Under the pieces are notes generated by a model. The model saw only the letters and a program-made list of their open reading frames with translations, was not told the DNA's origin and made no database searches. Made by a program: the position numbers and the translations under genes. Positions 49,209 to 59,729 of a DNA stretch of 64,000 nucleotides are shown here, piece by piece. The stretch spans positions 1 through 64,000 of the forward strand of contig JAQMWT010000191.1 in the NCBI GenBank assembly GCA_029834535.1. The letters are read 5' to 3'. This DNA comes from Chrysophaeum taylorii. Lineage: Eukaryota > Sar > Pelagophyceae > Pelagomonadales > Pelagomonadaceae. How positions within the stretch are numbered: the stretch's first letter is position 1; the number at the start of each line of letters is the position of its first letter.

Positions 49209-50734
49209 AGCATCGGTTCGGGAGCCGCATCGCCTTGAGTCAGATGGCTTGCGACCGAAACAGTGAATGATAGGTTAGCCTTGTTAGATTCGGCTTCACC
49301 ATCCTTCGTTAAATCGTCGACCGTCTCAGCATTCAGCTCGTCATCAAAACGAACAATATCGCCCAAAGCGAGAACTTCACCTTGAGTAATCACGGTCGGC
49401 ACATCCTGGGTAGAGGATATCGCCACTCGAGCTGCGAACTTATCATGATCCTCAGGAGAAGAACACATTCCATCGACTACCCCGAGTTGCTCGTACCCAG
49501 AGGACGTAGCAACGAAAACATGCCCGGATTCCATGGGCTCTGAAAGAGCGACTGGCACGCAGTAGGTGCGCCCAGGCTCGACCTTCATCGTGCGCGCAGC
49601 ATAGGCTATCACTTCATAGGCATCGCTGTTCGAACTTTGAGAAGGCGTAACTGGAGGGACTCCCCAAGTCGTCGAAGCTCCCGCTCGTTTCGGCGGTGGA
49701 CGCTGGAGGTCTTCAGTCTTGCACAAGCGAGCGTAGACTCGGTTCTCAGCTGTGCTCAGGCTCTTTTGCATCGCATGGTGCTGTTGCCCATAAACCTGAA
49801 CTACCACGGGGTTGCGCTCGTCATAAGTTGTTCTGAACGTCAAAATCGGAGAATCGACTCGTCGATCCTGCACCTTTAACTTCTTGCGCCGATAAGCGAC
49901 TTGTGTGCGGAGAAACGCAATGCGATTTCGCGGGTAGTCCACTATGGCTCCCAACACCCGAATATCGCGCGCTGCCAGCAAAAATATATGATTAGTATCG
50001 GCAACAATAGCAACAACTGGAACGGCCACGTCGTCCGCAAGCGCAATCCGCAATGCGACCCATTTGTGGATAGTCGTCTTATTCAATCCTGACCCGTACA
50101 GGGTGCGCTCGACTGGAAGATCGCCCCGGTCAAGGATGATACTATCCTTTGCCAGTTTTTCGACCATCCCACGACAAATATAGGAGACATCAGCTATTCC
50201 ATCCACGCCTAAAGTCGTTGCGAACTCCGGCCCGTCTCGTCGTCTATAAATATGACCAACTATAAACGTAAGTGTACCAGGGTCTAGACAACCGATGGTG
50301 ATAAGGCTTTGCTCCATTTCCCCCCCATCGCTCGGCGAAAGTGCAGTGTGATGACATCGTATCTCCGGTTTCGCATCGCCCTGCATCTGCATCGTCACCG
50401 CTGCCATATCTGGCGTTCCACATCTCGCCTCTGAATCTATATTGACGCTCGCCGCTTCGGGTGCTTCCTCATTCCCCAGTTTCGCTGACAACAAACTCTG
50501 ACACTTCTCAATCGGAGGCACATATATTTCCTCCTTTATCTCTTCTGGCAATCGTCGTTTCTCGTCCATCAAATCGGACATTCCCGTCAACTTCTCCTCC
50601 ATCGGCGCCGCTGTGGTCTGCTCTGCTGCGACCAAAACTGTATCGGCTAAAACATCGGCTAAAACGGTCTCAACATCGGCTAAAACGGTCTCGGGGGGCC
50701 CCGTAGGAAAAGAAGACGTCGGCCCCGACGTCAA
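49205..50734 (-). other. Gypsy protease-containing segment (fossil part)
   Basis: A retropepsin-like stretch reads 'LGVDGIADVSYICRGMVEKL', then 'LNKTTIHKWVALRIALADDV' and 'HIFLLAARDIRVLGAIVDYP'. It matches the D-x-G...flap...ILGxD layout of element proteases loosely. The rest is acidic linker. Confidence 0.6.
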
Positions 50735-50753
50735 CTCAGAAGGTCAAACATCA

Positions 50754-51968
50754 TCATCGTGAACTGCCCTGCAAGACATGCACATTGACGAATGGGGGGG
50801 ACACTGGAACCTGCGGCATGGGTTCGTCGGTCTCCGAATCTGAGTCTTCCCAGTAGTACGGAGAATCCAAAGTAGCATCTGATATTGCTTCCACATACGA
50901 TGTAGAAGGCCACCGAACGATCCGAGCGTTGGTGGTATTTTGCTCCTGTTGCAAACGATGGCTGCTCGTCACAGCGACATCGGCAACATCATCGGAGACT
51001 CGGGCGGGGCGCGCCGTCGGGTAAAAGACAACTCCCGACGATGGCGGCGCGTCGCATAAAAAGATTGGAACGCAAAATTTCCGCTCGAATGTCCCGAACT
51101 ATCCTGATATCGGCCTCCGTCATATTCGTCATCGTGATGTCGATGACGTCGGCGCCGGCGCGAATTGCGACTATAGCTCCGGCTATGGCGGCGACGGCGG
51201 GGACTCGGGCTTGTTTGAGGAGTATTGGCCTTTCGATCAGGGCTCTTGCTTCGATGTCGGCGCGACGATCGTCTAGAAGGTGATCGTCCGTCTCGCTGTC
51301 GTGTAGAAGACGACTTGCTATCCTTGATGCCTCTGACCTCGCTCACCATGGTCGCCATTGTGGTTCCAAGATCGGTGAGGGCCGGTTGAATTTCATTAGA
51401 AGGCTCCGATCCGCGCGTGGCGTTCGCATGAGATGCATCATCAGGCTTCTCCCAATCGGAGCGCGATATGGGTTGCTTCTTCTGCTTACCAATACGCTTC
51501 CACATCGCACAGTAATAACGATCCGGATCGCGGTTGCAAACCACGCGATTTCCGTGTTCATCTTCATCATGGGTGGTCCAGAAGAACCCACAGTGCGGGC
51601 ACGTTCTCTTGCCCCACAAAAAATGATCTCGTAAGATCAGCGGATCCGTATTCCCAAACGGTTTATCCGCATCTTGCTGGCAAAACGCTCAGCTAATCGT
51701 TCATTTTCGCGACGTCTCTGCTCGAGGTCTTCACGAAAAGTCGACATCGGGCTGCAGATCTGCGCCCAATAGTAACACGCTCGCCACGGTCCGGAGTCGT
51801 TGGACTCAACGGCGAAGAAATGGCAGTATCCGGAGGCACGTCAGGGGGCACGTCAGCAACGTCGACTGCCTCGGCCTCTCTTGATTCACCTTCCTCGCGG
51901 CCTATCTCAGGGGCGGCGGGAAGAACTGGAGGAGATTCTTCCTCACGCACGTCTGCGCTTATATCCAT
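50754..51968 (-). other. Gypsy gag-like region (fossil part)
   Basis: Contains a Cys/His cluster ('CPHCGFFWTTHDEDEHGNR', then further Cys) and a long Ser-Arg-rich stretch ('RRSSRRHRSKSPDRKA'), suited to nucleic-acid binding. The position just after the 5' LTR leader supports gag. No classical capsid motif is recognised. Confidence 0.5.
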
Positions 51969-52406
51969 ACTGCATCAAAATATCGATCAGGAACCTCGAA
52001 ATACGTGCGGATCCGATCACTCGAAGTCATGCACGTTGATTCCAACAACGCTATCTGTCGCTGTAAAAACAGCACTCGCGGAATTCCAATCCGCTGGCAA
52101 TTCAAAAATGCCCGTGGGTAGCGATCCCACTCGCCAACAGCTTCCGCCGTTCAGCTATACCAAAATCAAGTCCCGGGAGAATGCGCTGCGATTTCCAACT
52201 CGCACGCGTGTTCGTCGTCACTCGGATTACACGAACACAAACAACGTTCGCGTATATTTATTCTCAACGCAAACCTGTCCACTGGAACTCCGCGTGCTTG
52301 ATCAGGGCACACGTACAAACCCGGACCACGTAATAACAATACGTACGGCAGCACCCGCTCGTCGGCGACCGATGTGGTCGCACGATCTCATATCCTCCAC
52401 CACGTA

Positions 52407-52733
52407 TGGCGGCACAGAAAAACCACTCCCGACCCCCGGGTGACAAAGGGGGTACTCACCGACTCGTCCTAGACCTCACTGAACGAGGAAAACACGGACT
52501 CGGGGTCGGACATGCTCGCCACACACCTTGCTCACGCTCACCAAGCCTCTCAACAAGATGGAGAGATGGTATATGATAGCAAGAATGCTACAAGAATGCT
52601 GCAAGAATGCTTCTCACAAGAGAGAGAGGTATGATGATGTCACTAGGAAAAGGTAGGGAAAAGCGTCCCGTTGAACGGGTATTGAGCTTTAAGAAAGGAG
52701 GGTAAATTTTAACGGTCAGGAGTTGCCACCACA
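52407..52733 (-). repeat. 5' LTR of the Gypsy element
   Basis: A 327-bp direct repeat of 43799-44121. The right side continues into a 45-bp sequence also present near 34137. Confidence 0.93.
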
Positions 52734-53483
52734 CCGAGCTTGGGAGCCAGGCCGGACCGGCAGGAGCCGGTACGGAATCACAGAGGAAAATCACGCAGTT
52801 GGGGCAGAGGCGAGGGACGAGGACGGACTTGTTGATGGTGGACCGCCACTGCGGACCGCGGTCTTGTGCGAGGTCGTCGTGCAAAAGCGTCGCAGGCCGC
52901 GGACGTGTTGGTCCACGAACAATCGACCTGTCCGTCGCGTTCTGCCCAACCGAGCGAACCCCATTGGGACCCAGCGCGGACTTTTTTCCCGGGTGCTAAG
53001 AGTATTAGCAGTTAGCTTCACTTTCTATAGAGTCGGTGATTCAACTGCCGCACAATGATTCTGATTCCGCGTCGCTCGAGGTGCCGATGGCCTTGTGGCT
53101 TTCTCGTCGATACCCAAATGGTTCTGAACATGCAGCCCCGTTGATACAATACAAAATATGCCCTCGGTCGACCCCCCCGAAATCGCTTCCCCCCCCCCCA
53201 TCATCTCAAGAGGAGGGTGGGTGGCTTCGTCGGCCGTGTCGCTCGTGCGAGATCACACTTCCTTCTGGGATCGTTCGTGTCGAGTGTGTGAACGAACTCG
53301 CGGCGGCGGCGGCGGTCTCTGGTGCGAAAGAATAGAATCCTCGGTGATGGATGATTTAATTTCGTTGTTCCGGCCCCGTGTGAATTTTCTGGCTCGGGTT
53401 GAACTTTCTGGGACACCCCAGTTTTGAATGCTCTCCCAACGCCGAGGCTTTGTTGTTTCAACAGCGTTCGTCGCGATTCTAAG
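52734..53483. other. 750-bp stretch between the Gypsy element and the next gene
   Basis: Begins with a 45-bp sequence ('GGGAGCCAGGCCGGACCG'-type) shared with 34137-34182. No gene is seen. It contains a C-run near 53190-53200 and ends in the 5' leader of the acidic-protein gene. Confidence 0.5.
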
Positions 53484-53857
53484 ATGTTGGCCTCGGCACA
53501 CAACAAGGACAAGGAGGAGAGCGCGCTGAAAAAGCAGAAGCTTGAGAACGACGCCTCGCAGGCGACCAAGGAGGTGCGCGATGTCTCGAGTGATTGAGCC
53601 TCGACGTACTGCTTGGTCCTCCTACGCAGGCCGAGACTACGATGGACGACGCTGCGGAGGATCTCAAGACCCCCGCCGAGGAGGAGCCCAGCAAGGAGGC
53701 TGGTGGTGCGGCCTCGACCGAGGAGGAGGCAGGCAAGGAGCCGACGACGTCGAAAGGAGAAGATTCGGCTGGGGCTTCCGAGGAGGAGGAGGTACTCGAG
53801 GGTACCGAAGAGGGGGCGCCGGCGAGCGAGGACGCCCAAAAGACGCCGAAAGAGTGA
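53484..53857 (+). CDS. Small acidic, low-complexity protein, two exons
   Basis: Exon 1 is 53484-53573 and exon 2 is 53630-53857, joined in phase 0 over a 56-bp intron (GTGCGC...CGCAG). The 105-residue product begins 'MLASAHNKDKEESALKKQKL' and is mostly Glu, Ala, Thr and Ser after residue 35 ('EEEAGKEPTTSKGEDSAGAS'). It ends 'SEDAQKTPKE'. The exon 1 part could be a short amphipathic helix. Its composition resembles acidic chaperone-like or HMG-tail proteins, but no family is recognised. Support comes from the clean splice and from codon bias. It is convergent with the DUF1275 gene, 118 bp away. Confidence 0.6.
53574..53629 (+). other. 56-bp spliceosomal-type intron
   Basis: GAG|GTGCGC at the donor, CTACGCAG| at the acceptor, and a TGA inside. 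Its length equals that of the intron at 20609-20664. Confidence 0.65.
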
Positions 53858-53975
53858 TGCTGCATTTATTTTCGTACCAACGCCTCGGCCTTTTAATTTC
53901 ATTTTATCGCGTGGCGAGGGTCCGCGCACGCACCGGGGAAAAAAAAAAAAATGCCGCGATCTTTTAATTTTTATA

Positions 53976-54923
53976 CTACGACGACGACGAGGCCGGGAAT
54001 ACGTCGGGGCTCGAGTCTCGCACCGGGGGATCGGAGGACGGGGCCGTCGACCCCTGGTGTGTTGGTATATGTCGTCGTCGGGAGTCGATTCCATTGCGGG
54101 AGGGGTGGAAAGAGGAGGTGAGGGCGTGGCGGATATTGTCGGCGGCCTTCAAGGCGAAGGAGAGCGCGCGGGCGGTGACGTCGAGGGGGGCCGTCGCTGC
54201 GCAGGTATGGGCGAGGCGGGCGCGGACGTGGCGGTCGTGCAGACAGAGAAGGCTGGCAAAGGCGAGGCCGAGCGGGGTAAACGCGGGGGCGAAAGTATCG
54301 TGGCGGCGGTACAAGCCGCGTTCCACCGCCAAGGTCCCGCAACAGACGCCGAGAAAAAAAGATAAAAAGACGGCGGAGGAGTCCTTGAGACTCTCGAGGG
54401 TCTCGGCATCCCGGCGACCGAGTCCGAAGAGGTCGAAAAGCGCCGCGGCCGTCCGCTGGATGTGACCGGTGACCATATTCACGACCGTGCCGTCGACGTC
54501 GTTGGCGAGCGCGCACACGATCCCGAGAATGGTGCTCAAGAGCAAGACGTGCCACCGGTCAGATGCCGGAAACGCAAAGTCTAAAGCGTCTTGCGCGAGC
54601 GCGAGCGCGAAAACGACGGGCGAGACGGCCGTCGCAGCACCGGGGCCGCGGCGCGCGTCGACGAACCGGAACGTCGTCTGGCCGACGCAAAAGGCCCCGA
54701 TCACCGACGCGTAAAACCCCGCGTCTGAAAAGCGTCGCTCGGCCAGAGCCTGTGCCCAATAGATCGAGTTTCCCGTCAGCATCGTTCCAAAGGTCGTATA
54801 CTGCAGCAGACACAGCACGTTCGACCACCCGATCGTGAAGGCGAGGCCATTCACGAGCACCCGCTTCTTCGACGGCGCGGATATCGATGAGGTGCGAATC
54901 GACCAAGTTCGGTTCGAGTCCAT
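53976..54923 (-). CDS. DUF1275 (YoaK-type) membrane protein
   Basis: The 315-residue product has about six hydrophobic segments and the DUF1275 signature near the N-terminus. 'AFTIGWSNVLCLLQYTTFGT' followed by 'MLTGNSIYWAQALAE' matches the family's 'G..D...l......FxsxxTGNxv'. The later 'VNMVTGHIQRTAAALFDL' is its second repeat (TGNL/TGH). 'FLSFFLGVCCGTLAV' is another helix. The family is a small-molecule-transporter-like membrane protein of unknown substrate, common in bacteria and fungi. The C-terminal 60 residues are polar and low-complexity. The start codon lies 105 bp from the divergent zinc-knuckle gene. Confidence 0.8.
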   Translation of the reverse strand: MDSNRTWSIRTSSISAPSKKRVLVNGLAFTIGWSNVLCLLQYTTFGTMLTGNSIYWAQALAERRFSDAGFYASVIGAFCVGQTTFRFVDARRGPGAATAVSPVVFALALAQDALDFAFPASDRWHVLLLSTILGIVCALANDVDGTVVNMVTGHIQRTAAALFDLFGLGRRDAETLESLKDSSAVFLSFFLGVCCGTLAVERGLYRRHDTFAPAFTPLGLAFASLLCLHDRHVRARLAHTCAATAPLDVTARALSFALKAADNIRHALTSSFHPSRNGIDSRRRHIPTHQGSTAPSSDPPVRDSSPDVFPASSSS

Positions 54924-55028
54924 CGCTTCGCAAGGGTTCTGGAACCCCCAGACTTTTTGTCGTCACCGCTTACCCTGCGTCAAAATTTTTGAGGTGGACA
55001 TCACGCGCAACCCGACGACCTCTGCTCG

Positions 55029-55424
55029 ATGAGCGAGCCCATGATCCCTGGCACTTTCGCCCCCGCCGACCTCGGCGGCGGTGTGGTTCAAACCGCGACC
55101 GCGGCGCGCCGCCGGAACCGAACCAACTACCGCTGTTCCAAGTGCGGCCAGCCAAAACGCGGCCACGTCTGCCCCTATCAACCGCGCGTCATTCGCGCTG
55201 ACGGTACGTTCATACATCGCCTGCCTCACGAGCTACCTTCAGGCGAGTCGCCGCCCGAGACTCGGACGATCGGGGTCCAGGTCGAGATCGATGCGCGCCT
55301 TGTTGTGAGACATCTCCAGCTTGAGGCCCAAGGTCTCCCAGAATCTTACGGCGAAGCCCCGCCTGGCGCCCCCGAGATGATGCAGCCCGCGGTGCCCAGC
55401 GAGGCCCCCATGCTCTTCTCCTAA
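55029..55424 (+). CDS. Small zinc-knuckle protein (CxxC...GHVC), putative transcription-related factor
   Basis: The 131-residue product has a conserved core 'RRRNRTNYRCSKCGQPKRGH' followed by 'VCPYQPRV', which places Cys-x2-Cys and His-x-Cys as a CCHC-like zinc site. This phrase is known from stramenopile and plant nuclear proteins, some with Myb repeats. A second conserved bit, 'RTIGVQVEIDARLVVRHL', follows. Between them, 39 bp (GTACGT...TTCAG, about 55205-55243) has intron-like ends and a length divisible by three, so it could be spliced or translated. The tail is Pro/Ala-rich. The protein lies divergent from the DUF1275 gene. DNA or RNA binding in the nucleus is inferred. Confidence 0.65.
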   Translation: MSEPMIPGTFAPADLGGGVVQTATAARRRNRTNYRCSKCGQPKRGHVCPYQPRVIRADGTFIHRLPHELPSGESPPETRTIGVQVEIDARLVVRHLQLEAQGLPESYGEAPPGAPEMMQPAVPSEAPMLFS

Positions 55425-55828
55425 CTTGTGTCGATACTTCTCTTGTTTGTGGCACTACTGCCAGTCACACCTTCACCAAAGAAGCTCTCATCCTCAGCCC
55501 GTCTCTTCAGCAGGATGGACAGACACCCTCCTGCCTGTTGCACCATTGCTTCCCCTTTATATTTACGATTCTTATCACCAGCGGCACCATCTTTCTTTCT
55601 TTCTTCCTTTCTTTCTTTCTTGCGCGTCCATTTCCATCACGAGCGAGAGACATTGTCGGATGATGACATCGGCTGGTGGCTTCCCCGCCGCTAAGCCGCC
55701 TAGGGACGGAAATCAAGTCAAGTACTGTTGCCTCCGGTGCCAAAGGTCGACTGCCAAGAGGAGGAGGGGCTTGAGGATTCGCCTCTGGTTAGTTGTTCAA
55801 AACCCAACGGTTCGAAAAGCCGGAGGGC
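55425..55828. other. 400-bp stretch with CTTT repeats, possible upstream exon
   Basis: A (CTTT)n tract lies at about 55592-55621. A frame beginning at 55661 encodes 'KYCCLRCQRSTAKRRRG' and could be an upstream exon of the repeat-protein gene, but no junction is clear. Confidence 0.35.
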
Positions 55829-58754
55829 ATGACGCGCGTGTACGACTGGGCGCTGAGGCGCGGTTTTTCCGCGTACGCGACAGACGTCGCCGAGGCCGCC
55901 GACTCGATGTCGGATCTTTTTTCCGCCACCTCGGACGATCTCGACGCGCTCACGTGCGTCGTACTCGTGGTTCCCTTGATGTCTGTCTGTCTTTCCCCGC
56001 AGGCAAGACTGGAAGAATCTGACGCGGAAGCGATTCCTCAGAGAGCTCAAGGAAATTTCCGCGTCGTCCTTCGAGATGGCCGACGCTGTCACGCAGACCC
56101 CCGGCGTTACGGCCCACGTCGAGCAGGTCCGGGCGCCCTCCGCGCCGGACGCCGCGACGCGAGTTGCCGCGCCGACCGCTAACGCCAAAGCCCAAGCCCA
56201 GGTGCGCGCGGAACTGACGCGGAAGCGATTCCTCAGAGAGCTCAAGGAAATTTCCGCGTCGTCCTTCGAGATGGCCGACGCTGTCACGCAGACCCCGGCG
56301 TTACGGCCCACGTCGAGCAGGTCCGGGCGCCCTCCGCGCCGGACGCCGCGACGCGAGTTGCCGCGCCGACCGCTAACGCCAAAGCCCAAGCCCAGGTGCG
56401 CGCGGAACTGACGCGGAAGCGATTCCTCAGAGAGCTCAAGGAAATTTCCGCGTCGTCCTTCGAGATGGCCGACGCTGTCACGCAGACCCCCGGCGTTACG
56501 GCCCACGTCGAGCAGGTCCGGGCGCCCTCCGCGCCGGACGCCGCGACGCGAGTTGCCGCGCCGACCGCTAACGCCAAAGCCCAAGCCCAGGTGCGCGCGG
56601 AACTCGCGCACGCCGAGACTCCATTCGAGCGCGTTGCGGTTGTGGCCGCGGAGACGCGGTTTGCTGCTACTGAGACAGCTCACGCCGAGACACAAATGAT
56701 GGGTGTCGAGGTGGCGGTGGCCGGGACGCAAGCGGCGGCGTTAATGATTGACGCCGAGTCGCAGTTTGAAGAAGAACAGCCTACGGCGGTTGAGGAGGTC
56801 GCGGTGGATGCGACGCAAGCTAGTGTTCCCACAGCTCACGCGGCGACTCAAGCGGCGGTGAGTGTCGTCGAGGTGGCGGTGGCCGGGACGCGAGCGGCCG
56901 CGTTGATGCTTGACGCCGAGTCGCAGTTTGAAGAAGAACAGCCTACGGCGGTTGAGGAGGTCGCGGTGGATGCGACGCAAGCTAGTGTTCCCACAGCTCA
57001 CGCGGCGACTCAAGCGGCGGTGAGTGTCGTCGAGGTGGCGGTGGCCGGGACGCGAGCGGCCGCGTTGATGCTTGACGCCGAGTCGCAGTTTGAAGAAGAA
57101 CAGCCTGCGGCGGTTGAGGAGGTCGCGGTGGATGCGACGCAAGCTAGTGTTCCCACAGCTCACGCCGAGACACAAATGATGGGTGTCGAGGTGGCGGTGG
57201 CCGGGACGCAAGCGGCCGCGTTGATGATTGACGCCGAGGCGCAGTTTGAAGAAGAACAGCCTGCGGCGGTCGAGGAGGTCGCGGCGGATACGACTCAAGC
57301 TGGGACCGACACTGCTCAAGCCGAAACTCGCGCCGGGATGGTCGTGGAGACCACAGATGCCGAGATACAAGTGGACGGAGCTCCGACGACTAGCGCCGAG
57401 GCGCTCCCGTCCGCGCACCCCGAGACCCAAGTCGAGCCTATTGTCGTCGAGCCCTCGGCGACGTCGGAGCAAGTTGGTGCCGACGCGGTTCACCCAGAAA
57501 CACAGATCGGAATGGTTGCAGCACTTGGCAAGCAGCAAGGTGCCATACCAACCGCCGAGGCGCGCGCGGAAACTGTGTTTGAGAGATTAGCTAAAGTCGT
57601 TGGAACGCGCGCGAGCTCGCCAATAACCACTCGCGAGAAGCAGCCTATCGCGGCCGGAGCAGCGACGAGCGTCGAGCCCGGTATGGCGGAGACTGCAGCG
57701 ACGGCCGGCGAAATAAAAAGCGGCACGATCCGTGCCGACGCGCGAAATGTTGTCGGGGCGGACGAGACCCGAGATGCCGAGAGGCCCCGAGCAGCGCGAG
57801 CCGAGACCTTGTTAGAGGTGCGCGAATCTGTCGTTCGTCGTAACTAGGGTCCAGGTGGCGCCGAAACTGGGTGGAACGCAGGCCGACGCGGTTACGGCGG
57901 TGACCGCGCCGAGCAGCGCGGCCGCGGCAGCCCTCGACGACGCTCGGGCCGCCGGCGACGCGCCGCTCGACCGCGTCGAGTCAGCTTCGGAGTCTCGAGG
58001 ATCTCACGAACGGATCCGCGGTAACAAGCGAGCCGATTTTCTCGCGCGCATGGAACGCGACGGGTGGGAGTTCAGAAAGGTCCCGCGCGCGCACAATCGA
58101 AAAATCGCCGACTTGTACTACGTCAAGGGCGACGTCGCGCTCAAGTCGCTGGCGAGCGTCGCGAAGCAGCACTACCCAGAAATGTCCGAGGAGCTCCTAG
58201 TTTCGCGCACGCAGAAGAAGCGCGAGTTCTCTTATTCTGACGCGTTTGCTCAGATCATCGCCGAGGGCGATGGCCGGAAGAGGAGCAAGCCGCGCCGTTT
58301 CAATCCCGGAACCGCGACCAACACGAAAAGTTGGACCGACGACGAGGTCGCGGCGGTGACGCCGGGAGAGAAGAAAGAGCCGAAGAGACAGCGCTCCGAG
58401 CCCCCGAAGGCGTCTCGCGAGCGCGCGGCGGAGATGGCCAAGAAGCAGCGCGTCAAGAAGGAGCCCGGCGTTGTTGTTGTCGCCGCGGCCAAGGAGGACC
58501 CCGACCTCGTCCGGCTCAAAAAGCTGTATTTGCACAAGAAGTTCACGGACGCCGAGTGGGGGTCAGACTACCTCGTTTGCGAAGTGGTCTTCTCGCAGCA
58601 GTTCGAGGCCTGGTGTGCCGCCGCTCGCCGCTACGACCGCGAGCGCAACGCCCCTCCCGACGACGGCCGATACCGGTACTACTCTCTCGGCAACGACGCG
58701 GACTTGATGGAAATGGATCGGATGATCCAGCTCTACGCCGACGCCTTGAGATGA
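55829..58754 (+). CDS. Long tandem-repeat protein, unknown function, with short introns
   Basis: Proposed exons are 55829-55953, 56003-57817 and 57855-58754. The first intron is 49 bp (GTGCGT...CCGCAG), the second only 37 bp (GTGCGC...TCCAG). Exon 1 encodes 'RVYDWALRRGFSAYATDVAE'. Exon 2 holds three copies of a 65-residue unit ('LTRKRFLRELKEISASSFEM' onward), then about four of a 54-residue unit ('AESQFEEEQPTAVEEVAVDA'), then acidic Ala/Thr-rich sequence. Exon 3 encodes a basic domain ('NKRADFLARMERDGWEFRKV') and an end rich in Lys and Tyr ('KLYLHKKFTDAEWGSDYLVC'). The second 65-residue copy is one base short (194 bp), which breaks the frame; it may be a real lesion or an assembly error. No family is recognised. 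The exact start is uncertain. Confidence 0.55.
56019..56602 (+). repeat. Three tandem copies of a 195-bp (65-codon) unit
   Basis: Copies start at 56019, 56214 and 56408. They are almost identical; the middle one is 194 bp because it has one C fewer in a C-run. Confidence 0.92.
56702..57300 (+). repeat. About four tandem copies of a 162-bp (54-codon) unit
   Basis: The phrase 'GTCGAGGTGGCGGTGGCCGG' recurs with a 162-bp period; the second and third copies are nearly identical. The outer copies are more diverged. Confidence 0.88.
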
Positions 58755-59729
58755 GCATACTCATCGGTTTGTTAAAAAACCTGCGACTCTGATCGTGGTT
58801 GGCGAGCAGGGACTTCCGTTTGTCGCCGCCGAGAGGCAGCAGCAGCAGCAGCAGCAGCAGGTGAATGTCACACCATGTGATCTACTACTAAACACCGACC
58901 GACCGACCGCCGTGGACCCCTCCCGTCGCTGGAGTGGAGTTCGTGCTTGGTGAGCACCGGCGGCGGTGTACGATGGCCGTCAGCCAGGGATGCTGGCTAG
59001 TTCATATTATGGATGATGGTTGTTTCGCTTGATGGTAAGGTCGATGCTTTCTTTTTTTCAGAGAAGGGATATATATAAGAAGGCTCGCGTTTTATTTGTT
59101 TGTTTCGAGGGTGTGATGTACAAAGCCCCGCGTCGCTGACGTCGCCGCCCGCCGATCAACAACGACCTTGACTGCGACGAGGGGAGGCGATGTGTTGAGA
59201 TGTGCCGGGGTTTAGATAGAGCGGCGACGACCGTCGGATTTTTTTCATTATAAATTCTCGTGTCGTCGTCGCTGGTGTGTGGGTTTTTTTTTGCTGTCGT
59301 CGTGGTTTCTTATTAAGAGAGCTGTCGTTGTCTCTTTTCTTTGTGATTCTTCCTTCTAATGCGTTTTTTTGGGATCAGCCTGCGGGTCCCATAGAACTAA
59401 TAGTTAAAGTTAAAGCACAAAACAAAACGGGGTAAGTAATTAATTAATTAATTAATTAATTAATGACTCCACATATTATTACGTGGTTGATCCGTTAGTC
59501 GGTCCGTTGTGAAGTGCAATATCAGGTTAGAGTACAGCAAAGTTGCCTGTATTTCCAAAAGGGAGTTAAAGAATGCATAAAAAATACTGGAGTAGAACGA
59601 AAACCGTCGTGTTGAGAGAAATTCCGGAGTTATGCAACAACAAGACCAAGAGTGTATTTTTTTGTGTACAGAAATATAATGTGAGCGCCGCGCGTTTGCC
59701 ACCACCACCAGCACCACCACCACAAGTGG
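58755..59729. other. 1-kb AT-richer intergenic stretch with simple repeats
   Basis: Holds (CAG)n at about 58839-58860, a TATATATA tract near 59079-59086, and (TTAA)n at about 59438-59462. No gene is seen. The last 100 bp is the promoter and leader of the PhoD-like gene. Confidence 0.55.

Larger units (their letters stand above)
43799..52733 (-). mobile_element. Ty3/Gypsy LTR retrotransposon carrying a DNA cytosine methyltransferase domain (fossil)
   Basis: An 8.9-kb element on the minus strand is bounded by two direct repeats of 323 and 327 bp. Each repeat begins TGTGG and ends CCA in element orientation. By eye the repeats are about 94-95% identical, so insertion is fairly recent but not new. 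A likely primer-binding site starting TGGTGGAGGATATGAGAT lies just inside the 5' LTR (about 52385-52402), and a purine-rich tract precedes the 3' LTR. Order in element sense is gag, aspartic protease, DNA methyltransferase, reverse transcriptase, RNase H, integrase, C-terminal tail. RT-RH-INT order identifies Ty3/Gypsy. The flanks (AACTA left, CCGAG right) do not form a matching 5-bp duplication. The copy is broken, with roughly six to eight interruptions. Confidence 0.93.

Noticed and set aside
51050-51250. SR-rich host splicing-factor gene in 50969-51619
   Set aside because: It lies inside the Gypsy element in gag position and orientation, with a Cys/His cluster just before it, so it is part of the element.
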